Shown here: in pieces, positions 1 through 6,588 of the stretch
Position numbering within the stretch: position 1 is the stretch's first letter
How the letters are laid out: each line of letters opens with the position of its first letter
Assembly (NCBI GenBank): GCA_900554585.1
Contig: USHS01000032.1
Coordinates: 1 to 9,524 of the forward strand
Source of the DNA: an uncultured Collinsella sp.
GTDB taxonomy: Bacteria > Actinomycetota > Coriobacteriia > Coriobacteriales > Coriobacteriaceae
Length of the DNA stretch: 9,524 bases
Direction of reading: 5' to 3'
The notes under the pieces: model-generated
Databases searched by the model: none
The model's input: the letters and a program-made list of their open reading frames with translations, nothing else
What the model was told of the DNA's origin: nothing
Program-made: the position numbers and the translations under genes

Positions 1-36
1 GAGTCTCGTGGGCTCGGAGATGTGTATAAGAGACAG
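1..36 (+). other. Untrimmed Nextera (Tn5) sequencing adapter
   Basis: Positions 3-36 match the Illumina Nextera read-2 transposase adapter exactly as I know it. It ends in the 19-bp Tn5 mosaic end AGATGTGTATAAGAGACAG at 18-36. The two bases before it could be the tail of an index read. This is library-preparation sequence and not part of the organism. Genomic sequence therefore starts at about position 37, and anything upstream of the first gene is missing from this contig. Confidence 0.97.
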
Positions 37-99
37 GCATCGCCCATCGCGACGGCGCCACTATACTTTTGAGTATCTGAGCATTTTGAAAGGCAGGAT

Positions 100-2595
100 A
101 TGACCGCAACCGCCAGTCGAACCACCAACCGCAGGCCCGAGCTCTTGGCCCCCGCCGGAGGCCCCGAGCCCTTTGCCGCCGCACTCGCTGCCGGCGCCGA
201 TGCCATCTACTGTGGCATGGGCAGCTTCAACGCCCGCCGCAAGGCAACGAACTTTACCGACGAGGCCTTTGAGCAGGCCTGCCGCGCCGCACATCTAGCC
301 GGGTCGCGCGTCTACGTCACGGTCAACATCGTCATCAAGGAATCCGAGATGAGCGACGCGCTGCAGCTCATCCATCGCTGCTCCACGCTGGGCGCCGATG
401 CCTTCATTATCCAGGACTGGGGCTTGTTCTTTGAGGTCAAGCGCACCATGCCCGGCATCGAAACACACATCTCGACCCAGGCGAACATCCATGATGACCG
501 CGGAACCATCTGGTGCCGCGAGCAGGGCGCCGACCGCGTGACCTTGTCGCGCGAGCTCTCCATCGACGAGATCGCCGCCATCCACGACGCCGCGCCCGAC
601 GTTGACCTGGAGGTCTTTAGCCACGGCGCCATCTGCTTTTGCTACTCGGGCCTGTGCCTTCTCTCGAGCTTTGCCATGGCGGGCCGCTCGGCCAACCGCG
701 GCATGTGCGCTCAGCCCTGTCGTCTGCCTTACGAGCTGATCGACGAGAACGGCCGCTCGCTCTCCCCTGCCGGTCGCGAGCGCGCGCTATGCCCGCGCGA
801 TACCAATACATCGCAGCTCGTTCGTCGTCTGTATGACGCCGGCGCCGCATCGCTCAAGCTCGAGGGCCGCATGAAGGCCCCCGATTACGTGTATTCCATC
901 GTCGACGTGTATCGTCATCAGATTGATGACATGCTGGCCGATGTTTCGACCTCTAAGGATGAGGATGCCGCCCGCCAGCGCCAGCTCAAGCGTTGCTTTA
1001 ACCGTGACTTTACGCACGCCTACCAAGACGGTACCTCGGGTGACGAGATGATGAGCTACGAGCGCTCCAACAACCGCGGCCAAATTGTGGGCACGGTGCT
1101 GGGCAGCCGCCTGGCCAACCGCGACGTGCGTGGGCTCAAGCCCGACGACCGCCGTCGCCGCGCCGCCATCGCCCGCATTGAGCTGTTTGAGCCCGTGGGC
1201 AAGGGCGACCTGCTGGAGCTTCGCCATGACGATGAGTTCGACCAGTTCCTGACCACCATTGCCGCCGAGGATGCCGCCGCCGGCGATGTTATCGAGTGCC
1301 GCGTGCCTCGCAGCATGCCCGAGGGCTGCCGCGTGCGCGTGATTCGAAGCCAGCGCGCCATCGACGCCGCCGGGGCTGCGCTCAAGCGCGACGTGCTGCG
1401 GCGCCGCGACGTAGACGTGTCCGTCATGGCGCGTCTGGGCGAGCCGTTTACCGTGACGCTCACCTGCTGCGACGACCCCGCGCTCACCGCCACCGCCAGC
1501 GGCTTTACTGTCGAGGCCGCCAAGACTCGCGCCGTCGAGGCGGCCGATCTGGTGGAGCATGTGGGCCGCATGGGCTCCTCGCCCTTTGAGGCTGCGAGCT
1601 TTGACGTGGCGCTCGATGAGGGCTGTGGCATGGGCTTCTCCGCCGTGCACAAGGTGCGTGCCGCCGCCTGCAAAGCGCTGGAAGAGGCCATTCTGGCACC
1701 CTACGAGGAGCGCGCCCGTACGCTAGAGCTGCCGGCGATTGTCACCAGTAATTCCCGCCCCGCGCCCGAGCATTACCGCGATGAGCCGCAAATCTGCGCC
1801 ACTGTCACCTCGCTCGAGGCCGCCGAGGCAGCGCGCGTGGAGGGTGCAACGCGCATCTACATGACCACCGACGCGCTCGATGCGGCCGGGCTCTCCCCCG
1901 CCGATGCGTTTGAGCAGGGCATCGTGCCCGTACTCGACGAGGTCTGCCGCGCCGTCGACCACGAGCGCGTCGATTCGTGGATACAGGCTGGGGCCACCAT
2001 CGCTGTCGGTAACATCTCTGAGCTTGCCCTGGCCGCCCAGGTTGGCGCCACGGCCGAAATTCGATCCTGCCTGCCCGTGCACAACACGCCTTGCATGGAG
2101 GCACTCGCCGAGCGCGGGGCCGGCGCTTTTTGGCTCTCGCCCGAGATTACGCTCGACGAGATTATCTCGCTTGGCACCTCCGCGCCCGCAGCCCTGGGCA
2201 TCACCGTTTTCGGCCGCCCGCGCGTTATGACGAGCGAGCACTGCATCCTGCAGGTTGCCAACGGTTGTATCCACGATTGCGCCAATTGCCGCCTGCGCGC
2301 CCGCAAGCTGTCGCTCAAGAATATCGATGGCAAGGTCATGCCCGTGCGTACCGATATCCACGGCCGCTCGCGCTTGTACGACGCCTACCCCATCGACCTC
2401 ACACCGCAAGTTCCGCAGCTGCTCGATGCCGGCGTGCGTCGTCTCATGGTCGACGGAACCTTGCTCGAGGCCGATGATGTTGGCCGTGCCGTCGCTCGTG
2501 TCCGCCGCGCCATTGAGGCCGCGCAGGCAGGTCGCAAGCCCGCTGCCCGCCTGCGCGGCGCGACCTCGGGCTGCATGTTTGTGGGAATTAGCTAA
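100..2595 (+). CDS. U32-family protein with DUF3656-type C-terminal region (RlhA-like)
   Basis: An 831-residue cytoplasmic protein with no signal peptide or membrane segment visible. Residues 13-40 (LLAPAGGPEPFAAALAAGAD) open the U32 TIM-barrel-like domain. The family signature lies at 171-189, E-x-F-x2-GAIC-x4-G-x-C-x-L-S, here EVFSHGAICFCYSGLCLLS. Cysteines 179, 186 and 203 are spaced 7 and 17 apart, like three of the four cluster-binding cysteines of UbiU-type U32 proteins, and Cys231 (LCPRD) could be a fourth. The cluster is inferred. SLKLEGRMKAPDYVY (251-265) is also typical. A second half (about 580-831) ends in the Cys-containing NGCIHDCANCRLRARK segment. The length fits the long DUF3656 class. 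E. coli RlhA, a shorter relative, hydroxylates C2501 of 23S rRNA; older 'collagenase/peptidase U32' labels are less likely. The ATG at 100 follows GAAAGGCAGG at 88-97. It forms an operon with the gene 15 nt downstream. Confidence 0.9.
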   Translation: MTATASRTTNRRPELLAPAGGPEPFAAALAAGADAIYCGMGSFNARRKATNFTDEAFEQACRAAHLAGSRVYVTVNIVIKESEMSDALQLIHRCSTLGADAFIIQDWGLFFEVKRTMPGIETHISTQANIHDDRGTIWCREQGADRVTLSRELSIDEIAAIHDAAPDVDLEVFSHGAICFCYSGLCLLSSFAMAGRSANRGMCAQPCRLPYELIDENGRSLSPAGRERALCPRDTNTSQLVRRLYDAGAASLKLEGRMKAPDYVYSIVDVYRHQIDDMLADVSTSKDEDAARQRQLKRCFNRDFTHAYQDGTSGDEMMSYERSNNRGQIVGTVLGSRLANRDVRGLKPDDRRRRAAIARIELFEPVGKGDLLELRHDDEFDQFLTTIAAEDAAAGDVIECRVPRSMPEGCRVRVIRSQRAIDAAGAALKRDVLRRRDVDVSVMARLGEPFTVTLTCCDDPALTATASGFTVEAAKTRAVEAADLVEHVGRMGSSPFEAASFDVALDEGCGMGFSAVHKVRAAACKALEEAILAPYEERARTLELPAIVTSNSRPAPEHYRDEPQICATVTSLEAAEAARVEGATRIYMTTDALDAAGLSPADAFEQGIVPVLDEVCRAVDHERVDSWIQAGATIAVGNISELALAAQVGATAEIRSCLPVHNTPCMEALAERGAGAFWLSPEITLDEIISLGTSAPAALGITVFGRPRVMTSEHCILQVANGCIHDCANCRLRARKLSLKNIDGKVMPVRTDIHGRSRLYDAYPIDLTPQVPQLLDAGVRRLMVDGTLLEADDVGRAVARVRRAIEAAQAGRKPAARLRGATSGCMFVGIS

Positions 2596-2610
2596 CCGAA
2601 AGGCTTACAC

Positions 2611-3270
2611 GTGAACGAAGAACCTCAAGTCCTCTACTGCGACGCCTGGCTCATGGCCATCGATAAGCCCGCCGGCATGATCGTCCACGGTGACGGCACC
2701 GGTGAGCGCACACTTACCGACTACGCCAGCGACCTGCTGTTGGCCATGGGCGACGGCTTTGCCGCGACCGACATGCAACCGCTCAACCGCCTGGACCGCA
2801 ACACTACCGGCGTGGTGTTGTTCTCGCTCGACAAGCAGACACAACCCGCTTTTGACCAGATGGTGATCGACCACGCATTCGAAAAGCACTATCTGGCGCT
2901 GGCCGAGGGCAAGATCGACTGGAACGAGAAGCTCATCGACAAGCCCATCGCCCGCGACCGCCACGATAGCCGCAAGATGCGCGTTGGCGCCAGCGGCAAG
3001 CCGTCTCAGACGCGCGTCAAGGTGCTCAAGCGCCTCAAGAGCCGCCGAGGCCTGCCCACGCGTTCGTATATCGATGTCGAGCTGCTCACCGGCCGCAAAC
3101 ATCAGATTCGCGTGCATCTGGCCAGCGAGCATCACCCCCTGGTTGGCGACGACCTGTACGGAACGCCGCGCCCCTGCGGATTGATGCTCCACGCCCACAG
3201 TGTGTCCTTTACGCATCCCGTTACCGGCGAGCACATCCACATCGAAGCCCCCTGCCCCTGGGAGCCCTAA
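2611..3270 (+). CDS. RluA-family pseudouridine synthase
   Basis: A 219-residue enzyme that isomerises uridine to pseudouridine in RNA. Residues 60-67 read RLDRNTTG, the RluA-family active-site motif, with Asp62 as catalytic aspartate. KHYLALAEG (92-100) is the conserved tyrosine-containing strand. TGRKHQIRVHLA (160-171) followed by HPLVGDDLYG (175-184) is the C-terminal family signature. There is no N-terminal S4 domain, so it resembles the compact RluA/RluC-core class rather than RluD. The target (23S rRNA, 16S rRNA or tRNA) cannot be told from sequence alone. The start is GTG at 2611, with GAAAGG at 2598-2603 as binding site, and the gene follows the U32 gene after 15 nt. Translation of an RNA-modifying enzyme next to an RlhA-like protein suggests a joint rRNA-modification operon (inference). 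Confidence 0.93.
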   Translation: MNEEPQVLYCDAWLMAIDKPAGMIVHGDGTGERTLTDYASDLLLAMGDGFAATDMQPLNRLDRNTTGVVLFSLDKQTQPAFDQMVIDHAFEKHYLALAEGKIDWNEKLIDKPIARDRHDSRKMRVGASGKPSQTRVKVLKRLKSRRGLPTRSYIDVELLTGRKHQIRVHLASEHHPLVGDDLYGTPRPCGLMLHAHSVSFTHPVTGEHIHIEAPCPWEP

Positions 3271-3308
3271 ACCACCACAAAGGGGACAGGCACCTTTGTG
3301 GTGGTTTT
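3270..3308 (+). repeat. GGGGACAGGCACC-loop hairpin repeat, copy A
   Basis: The inverted arms AACCACCACAAA (3270-3281) and TTTGTGGTGGTT (3295-3306) are perfect over 12 bp. A further GG/CC pair brings the stem to 14 bp around a 9-nt loop, GGACAGGCA. The stem begins at the last base of the pseudouridine synthase stop codon and is followed by a short T-run (3305-3308), so it could also end transcription of that operon. A second, more degenerate copy in the same orientation lies at 3640-3677. The conserved GGGGACAGGCACC core and palindromic form suggest a REP-like element dispersed by a RAYT elsewhere in the genome (inference). Confidence 0.8.
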
Positions 3309-3338
3309 GCCGCAATGGCTCAGTCGCGGTCCCAAAAC

Positions 3339-3556
3339 GTCTCGATCTGTAACAGTTAGAGCCCATTTTCCGGTCTATCCGTTACAGATCGAGACATTCG
3401 AATCTCCCTCAAGGGAAAATCTCAATCTGTAACAGTAACTCGGCAAAATCCGTCCCAGCTGTTACAGATCGAGACAAAGGGACGGCAAGGTTCGGAAGTA
3501 TCTCAATCTGTAACATCTAGCCCACTTTTAACGGTCCAGTTGTTACAGACTTAGAC
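3339..3556. repeat. BIME-like array of three 57-bp palindromic units
   Basis: Three units, each exactly 57 bp, occupy 3339-3395, 3419-3475 and 3500-3556, separated by 23 and 24 bp. Each starts with a 15-bp half-site of the form RTCTCRATCTGTAAC and ends with its reverse complement, GTTACAGATCGAGAC or a variant. Unit 1 arms are perfect over 15 bp. Unit 2 has one A/C mismatch in the shared arm. Unit 3 has two mismatches plus the edge base. Interiors are only loosely alike (a CCCAnTTT..CGGTCC trace) and the 23-24-bp linkers are unrelated. The six half-sites alternate in orientation at 38-42-bp steps. This resembles a bacterial interspersed mosaic element made of palindromic units. Operator cluster or structured 3' RNA are alternatives. 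Confidence 0.8.
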
Positions 3557-3572
3557 AAACCGGCAGACAACG

Positions 3573-3610
3573 AAAGCGGCAACGCCCGTGATGGACGTTG
3601 CCGCTTTTCT
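3573..3610 (+). terminator. Intrinsic terminator between converging operons
   Basis: AAAGCGGCAACG (3573-3584) and CGTTGCCGCTTT (3596-3607) form a perfect 12-bp stem with an 11-nt loop, followed by T and CT on the plus strand. The outer AAA/TTT pairs give a short U-tract in either direction, so it may serve the plus-strand pseudouridine synthase operon and the minus-strand DeoR operon. It lies about 300 bp past the pseudouridine synthase stop and about 90 bp past the DeoR stop. Confidence 0.8.
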
Positions 3611-3639
3611 ATTGAGAAAACTACTCGGTTTTCGTTACT

Positions 3640-3678
3640 AACCACCACAATGGGGACAGGCACCTTCGTGGTGGTTTT
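3640..3678 (+). repeat. GGGGACAGGCACC-loop hairpin repeat, copy B
   Basis: Second copy of the element at 3270-3308, in the same orientation, with ACCACCAC (3641-3648) and GTGGTGGT (3668-3675) arms. The core GGGGACAGGCACC is intact, but the inner stem has two mismatches relative to copy A (AATGG facing CCTTC). It sits about 20 bp downstream of the DeoR stop codon. The region from 3271 to 3696 holds no gene; besides this copy it contains copy A, the 57-bp unit array and the terminator. Confidence 0.78.
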
Positions 3679-3696
3679 GGCCTTAGCCCCCTGCTG

Positions 3697-4443
3697 TTAG
3701 ACCGTGATGACGTTGTCCATTGCCCGGTACTTGGCGGGAACCTCGCCCGCAGTAATAATCGTTGCGTCGCGGAAGTCCGCGAACTTGACGGGCGCCACCA
3801 TGCCAAATTTGCTGGCGTCCGAGATTACGAAGCGTTTGGCCGTATGGCGCATCGAGATGCGCTTGACCTGCGCCTCCTCGATATCGGGCGCCGTGAAGCC
3901 CTGCTCGGCGGCAATGCCGTTAGAACCCCAAAAGCCGCAGTTGAAGTTGTAGTGGTCTAGGGTTGCCAGGGCATCGGGGCCAACAAGCGCCTCGGTCTCG
4001 GGTTTGAGCTCGCCGCCCAGCACCACGGTACGCATGCCGCGCAAAGCGAGGCGCTGAGCATGGAGCACGGAATCGGTCACATAGGTGACGCCTTCAAGGT
4101 GTGGAAGATGCTCGATGAGCCTGAGCGTCGTCGAGCCCGAGTCGATGTATACAAAGCTCTCGGGTTCCACAAGCGCCGCCGCACGGGCGCAGATACGCTC
4201 CTTGTCGTCGTTATGGAGGTCGCTGCGCTCGTTGAGCGTTAGGTCGCGCGTCACGTGCGCGCGCTCAAGACTCGTCGCTCCGCCGTGGACCTTTGCGATG
4301 CGGTGTGCGCGATCGAGCGTCTGCAGGTCGCGCCGAATGGTGGACGCCGTCACGCCCAAGGCCTCAGCAAGCTCTGGCACAGTAACCGAGCCAGCCTGCT
4401 GCACCATCGACACAATCGCATTGAGCCTATCTTCCGCTAGCAT
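3697..4443 (-). CDS. DeoR-family transcriptional regulator
   Basis: A 248-residue DNA-binding repressor of the DeoR/GlpR class. Residues 1-57 form the winged helix-turn-helix: VTVPELAEALGVTASTIRRD (20-39), then the family hallmark KVHGGA (51-56). The C-terminal DeoRC sugar-phosphate sensor domain follows, with DSGSTT (101-106), a conserved GGELKPETEALVGP stretch (143-156) and a DASKFG motif (209-214). Such proteins usually bind a phosphorylated sugar and release their operator. The length is normal and the gene looks intact. ATG at 4443 is 3 nt after the oxidoreductase stop, with GGAGGAG inside the end of that gene, so the two are almost certainly co-transcribed and perhaps translationally coupled. 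It probably controls its own operon (inference). The sugar ligand cannot be read from the sequence. Confidence 0.93.
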   Translation of the reverse strand: MLAEDRLNAIVSMVQQAGSVTVPELAEALGVTASTIRRDLQTLDRAHRIAKVHGGATSLERAHVTRDLTLNERSDLHNDDKERICARAAALVEPESFVYIDSGSTTLRLIEHLPHLEGVTYVTDSVLHAQRLALRGMRTVVLGGELKPETEALVGPDALATLDHYNFNCGFWGSNGIAAEQGFTAPDIEEAQVKRISMRHTAKRFVISDASKFGMVAPVKFADFRDATIITAGEVPAKYRAMDNVITV

Positions 4444-4446
4444 CGC

Positions 4447-5526
4447 TTACTCCTCCTCGGGGTACACGACTCCCCAGTCGGCGCGAAGCTTGGTCATAAG
4501 CTCCATAACATCAGAAGCATAATCCAGCAGCTCGCGCTTGGAGTCGTCGCCTGCAACGGCCTTCTCAAGATCGGCCATCTCATAGCAAAGGGCGTAAGCC
4601 TCGGTGCCGGCGTGGACCTCCTCGCGGTGGCCGTCCGCGGTCCACACGATGGTCGCGTGATCGGCACGCGGATACTCATTGACCTCGATATAGCACTTGT
4701 CAAAGCTGATGACCGAGCGCTTGGGCTGCTTGGAGTGGAGCGTGAGGCTCACCACGCCTAGCTGCTGCTCGGCATTACGGCAGACGATGCCGCCCGCAAC
4801 GTCAACGCCGGTCTCGCAGGTGTTGCCCAGCGAAACGACCTCGGCGGGCTGACTTGCCATAAAGAGGCGCATAACGGAAAGCGCATAGACGCCAATGTCG
4901 AGCATAGCGCCGCCGGCGAGGTCGCGGTTATAGAAGCGGTTGGTCAGATCGCCGTACTCCTTGTAGCTACCAAAGTTGAGTTGGGCGAGGTTCATGCGGC
5001 CAAACTCACCGGTATCCATGCGGCGGCGCAGCTCCTGATACAAGGGCATGTGGAGTACCGTAGTGGCGTCCATGAGGACCACGTTATGCTCGTCGGCAAT
5101 GGCACGCGCCTCGTCGAGCTCGGCAGAATTGAGGGTAATGGCCTTCTCACAGAGCACGTGCTTGCCAGCTGCCAGAGCGGCGCGCAGGTAGGTGATATGC
5201 GTGTTATGCGGGGTGGTGATATAGATCGCGTCGATGTTCGGATCGGCATAGAGGTCCTCGACCGATTCATAGACCTTCTCGATGCCATACTGCTTGGCAA
5301 AAGCCTGAGCCTTGGACAGCGTGCGGTTGGCAACGCCCGCGAGTTTGCGGCCGGCAAGGGAGAGAGATTGGGCCATCTGGTTTGCGATAACGCCGCACCC
5401 GATCACAGCCCAACGAAGCTCGGGAGCCGTAAAGATATCATCGGGGAACGGCTTGTCCTGGACCGAAGCGAAAGCTGCCTTTGCGGCTGCCGCAGCGTCG
5501 AGCGGAGCCTGTTTGGAATCTGCCAT
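4447..5526 (-). CDS. Gfo/Idh/MocA-family NAD(P)-dependent oxidoreductase
   Basis: A 359-residue cytoplasmic dehydrogenase. The Rossmann fold is at residues 36-110, with AVIGCGVIA (40-48) as the glycine-rich nucleotide loop and ANRTLSKAQAFAKQYG (66-81) after strand 2. HVLCEKAITLN (123-133) is the position of the family EKP motif, but reads EKA. The C-terminal substrate domain carries GGAMLDIGVY (205-214), whose Asp210 region lines the active site in relatives. It most resembles dihydrodiol dehydrogenase-like and sugar dehydrogenase members; the substrate is unknown. ATG at 5526 is preferred over an upstream TTG at 5583 because AGGAGG lies at 5532-5537 and the homologous region begins soon after. 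Residues 1-35 are an Ala-rich leader before the Rossmann fold. It is the first gene of an operon with the DeoR regulator. Confidence 0.92.
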   Translation of the reverse strand: MADSKQAPLDAAAAAKAAFASVQDKPFPDDIFTAPELRWAVIGCGVIANQMAQSLSLAGRKLAGVANRTLSKAQAFAKQYGIEKVYESVEDLYADPNIDAIYITTPHNTHITYLRAALAAGKHVLCEKAITLNSAELDEARAIADEHNVVLMDATTVLHMPLYQELRRRMDTGEFGRMNLAQLNFGSYKEYGDLTNRFYNRDLAGGAMLDIGVYALSVMRLFMASQPAEVVSLGNTCETGVDVAGGIVCRNAEQQLGVVSLTLHSKQPKRSVISFDKCYIEVNEYPRADHATIVWTADGHREEVHAGTEAYALCYEMADLEKAVAGDDSKRELLDYASDVMELMTKLRADWGVVYPEEE

Positions 5527-5531
5527 ATGTG

Positions 5532-5537
5532 CCTCCT
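5532..5537 (-). promoter_or_regulatory. Ribosome binding site fixing the oxidoreductase start
   Basis: On the minus strand AGGAGG lies 5 nt before the ATG at 5526. No comparable site precedes the in-frame TTG at 5583, so the shorter 359-residue product is chosen. Confidence 0.85.
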
Positions 5538-5584
5538 GCGTCGTGAAAAGTCTTTCATTTCTGACAGCTCTATATTCGCACAAA

Positions 5585-5698
5585 TGCGCGTGTATGTGCG
5601 TGCTTCTGCGTGTATTACCGCTAAATGGTCAAAATTCAGCAGCAGACGGTGCATACACAAGCATAGTCACGCAATACTACGCACGCAACTACGCACAA
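5585..5698 (-). promoter_or_regulatory. Upstream region with iterated TGCGTG/CACGCA motifs
   Basis: The space between the oxidoreductase start and the first REP (5527-5710) contains no gene. TGCGTG occurs at 5597-5602 and 5607-5612, 10 bp apart, next to GCGCGTGT (5586-5593). The opposite orientation follows at 5669-5698, where ACTACGCAC occurs twice (5676-5684 and 5688-5696), 12 bp apart. The two clusters form an imperfect inverted repeat roughly 60 bp apart, spaced near one helical turn within each cluster. This is a reasonable place for the operator of the DeoR regulator encoded in the same operon (inference). I could not assign convincing -35 and -10 boxes. Confidence 0.35.
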
Positions 5699-5710
5699 AT
5701 GAACATCACC

Positions 5711-5742
5711 TGATCCCTTGGGGACGGAGGAAAACGGATCAT
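5711..5742 (+). repeat. REP-like element, copy 1 (downstream of the RAYT)
   Basis: A 32-bp unit beginning TGATCCCTTGGGGACGG and ending AAACGGATCAT. TGATCC and GGATCA pair at the ends, and after a single C/C mismatch TT pairs with AA, giving the imperfect palindrome typical of REPs with a GGGGACGGAGGAA loop. Identical to copy 3 at 6699-6730. It begins 3 nt beyond the transposase stop codon. Confidence 0.85.
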
Positions 5743-5745
5743 CTT

Positions 5746-6576
5746 TTACGCGGAAAGCTGTGATGAGCCGTTAGGGACGGAGAAAAACGGATCATTTGAG
5801 GCGTCGCGCCAGCCAGCAGTTGCCCTTTTAACCGTCGCCTCACCGAGTCCGCAACAACGCACAAGCTGACCAACTGTCACGCCAGCCTTTCGTGCGCGCA
5901 TCATGATTGCGCGACGTTGATTCTTATCGAGTGCCTTAATATCGCAGGCATCAAACGGGGCCGCAAGATGTCGAACAAGCCTCAGGGCATCTTCGTCTGA
6001 TAGCTTTTCTCGCATTCCATAAGTTATTGAGTCTAACTTCAGGACATCGTAAAGATGGCTTAGGTATGCGCGCTGATCAACACACAGCGAAGACAGTTCT
6101 TGAACTCGGCACATATCACAGAACGCAAATTCATCATGCCCCAATACAAACGCATTCAAGCTCGACCATCGATATCCAAGAATGGAACCACCATACGCCC
6201 TGGCGGGGTTTAGATGTACATAATCGATTGCAGTAAGAAAATGACTGTCATCTAAGACAGGAGTACTGTAAAAGCGGTCCTGAAACAAATGGCCGACACG
6301 CTGGTGCCTTGTATTGAAATTAAGCACATAGGAGGAGAGAGCCCGCTTCATTGAGGAAGACATGGCATCCTTTGGATCTTCCAATACAAGATGGAAGTGA
6401 TTGGACATAAAGCACCATGACAAAACCGAGATATCCGACTGGCGAAAACTGTTTTTCAAACGAAGAAGCAATGCCATGCGATCGTCATCATCCTCAAAAA
6501 TGAGCTGATGAGCATTGCCTCTAGCGGTTACATGATATAGCCCGGTAGATGACTTTTGACGTGGCTGACGGGACAT
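5746..6576 (-). CDS. REP-associated tyrosine transposase (RAYT, Y1/HUH family)
   Basis: A 276-residue Y1-transposase relative thought to nick single-stranded REP hairpins. Residues 13-27 (LYHVTARGNAHQLIF) form the first strand. WCFMSNHFHLVLE (54-66) holds the HUH pair His60 and His62. AIDYVHLNPARA (116-127) contains Tyr119, the likely nucleophile. GHLFQDRFYS (95-104) is another family block. It is longer than minimal RAYTs: residues 205-252 look like an added DNA-binding segment, with a helix-turn-helix at VTVGQLVRCCGLGEATVKRA (233-252). The tail 261-270 (NDPFFSVPNG) is encoded by a REP copy. ATG at 6576 is chosen over a TTG at 6696 because AAAGGAG lies at 6582-6588 and family similarity starts just after it. 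The gene is visibly richer in A+T than its neighbours, suggesting foreign origin. The reading frame is intact. A TATCAT at 6649-6654 (minus strand) could be its -10 box. Confidence 0.9.
   Translation of the reverse strand: MSRQPRQKSSTGLYHVTARGNAHQLIFEDDDDRMALLLRLKNSFRQSDISVLSWCFMSNHFHLVLEDPKDAMSSSMKRALSSYVLNFNTRHQRVGHLFQDRFYSTPVLDDSHFLTAIDYVHLNPARAYGGSILGYRWSSLNAFVLGHDEFAFCDMCRVQELSSLCVDQRAYLSHLYDVLKLDSITYGMREKLSDEDALRLVRHLAAPFDACDIKALDKNQRRAIMMRARKAGVTVGQLVRCCGLGEATVKRATAGWRDASNDPFFSVPNGSSQLSA
5761..5796 (+). repeat. REP-like element, copy 2, inside the RAYT coding region
   Basis: A diverged copy, 50 bp from copy 1 in the same orientation. It keeps GGGACGGAG and AAACGGATCAT. Its arms read CCGTT (5768-5772) and AACGG (5786-5790), which pair perfectly, unlike the mismatched stem of the canonical copies. 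Read on the minus strand it encodes residues 261-270 of the transposase and runs on into its last codons. Confidence 0.8.
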
Positions 6577-6581
6577 CTTGG

Positions 6582-6588
6582 CTCCTTT
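6582..6588 (-). promoter_or_regulatory. Ribosome binding site fixing the RAYT start
   Basis: AAAGGAG on the minus strand, 5 nt before the ATG at 6576. It rules in favour of the 276-residue product over a 316-residue form starting at TTG 6696. Confidence 0.85.

Noticed and set aside
18..36. Genuine Tn5/IS50 transposon end
   Set aside because: The bases before it match the synthetic Nextera adapter and the sequence lies at the very edge of the contig, so it comes from library preparation.
787..1650. Long antisense reading frame inside the U32 gene
   Set aside because: It is a by-product of GC-rich codon use opposite a well-conserved gene. The translation is low-complexity Ala/Gly/His-rich, with no recognisable family and no convincing ribosome binding site. 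The same holds for the antisense frames at 1723-2409 and 2605-3366.
3339..3556. CRISPR array
   Set aside because: Only three units are present, each a long palindrome with a variable interior. Half-sites alternate in orientation rather than repeating directly with uniform spacers, and no cas gene is nearby.
4981..5763. Plus-strand 260-codon frame opposite the oxidoreductase
   Set aside because: It overlaps a clearly conserved minus-strand gene and then the repeat-rich upstream region. The product resembles no protein family.
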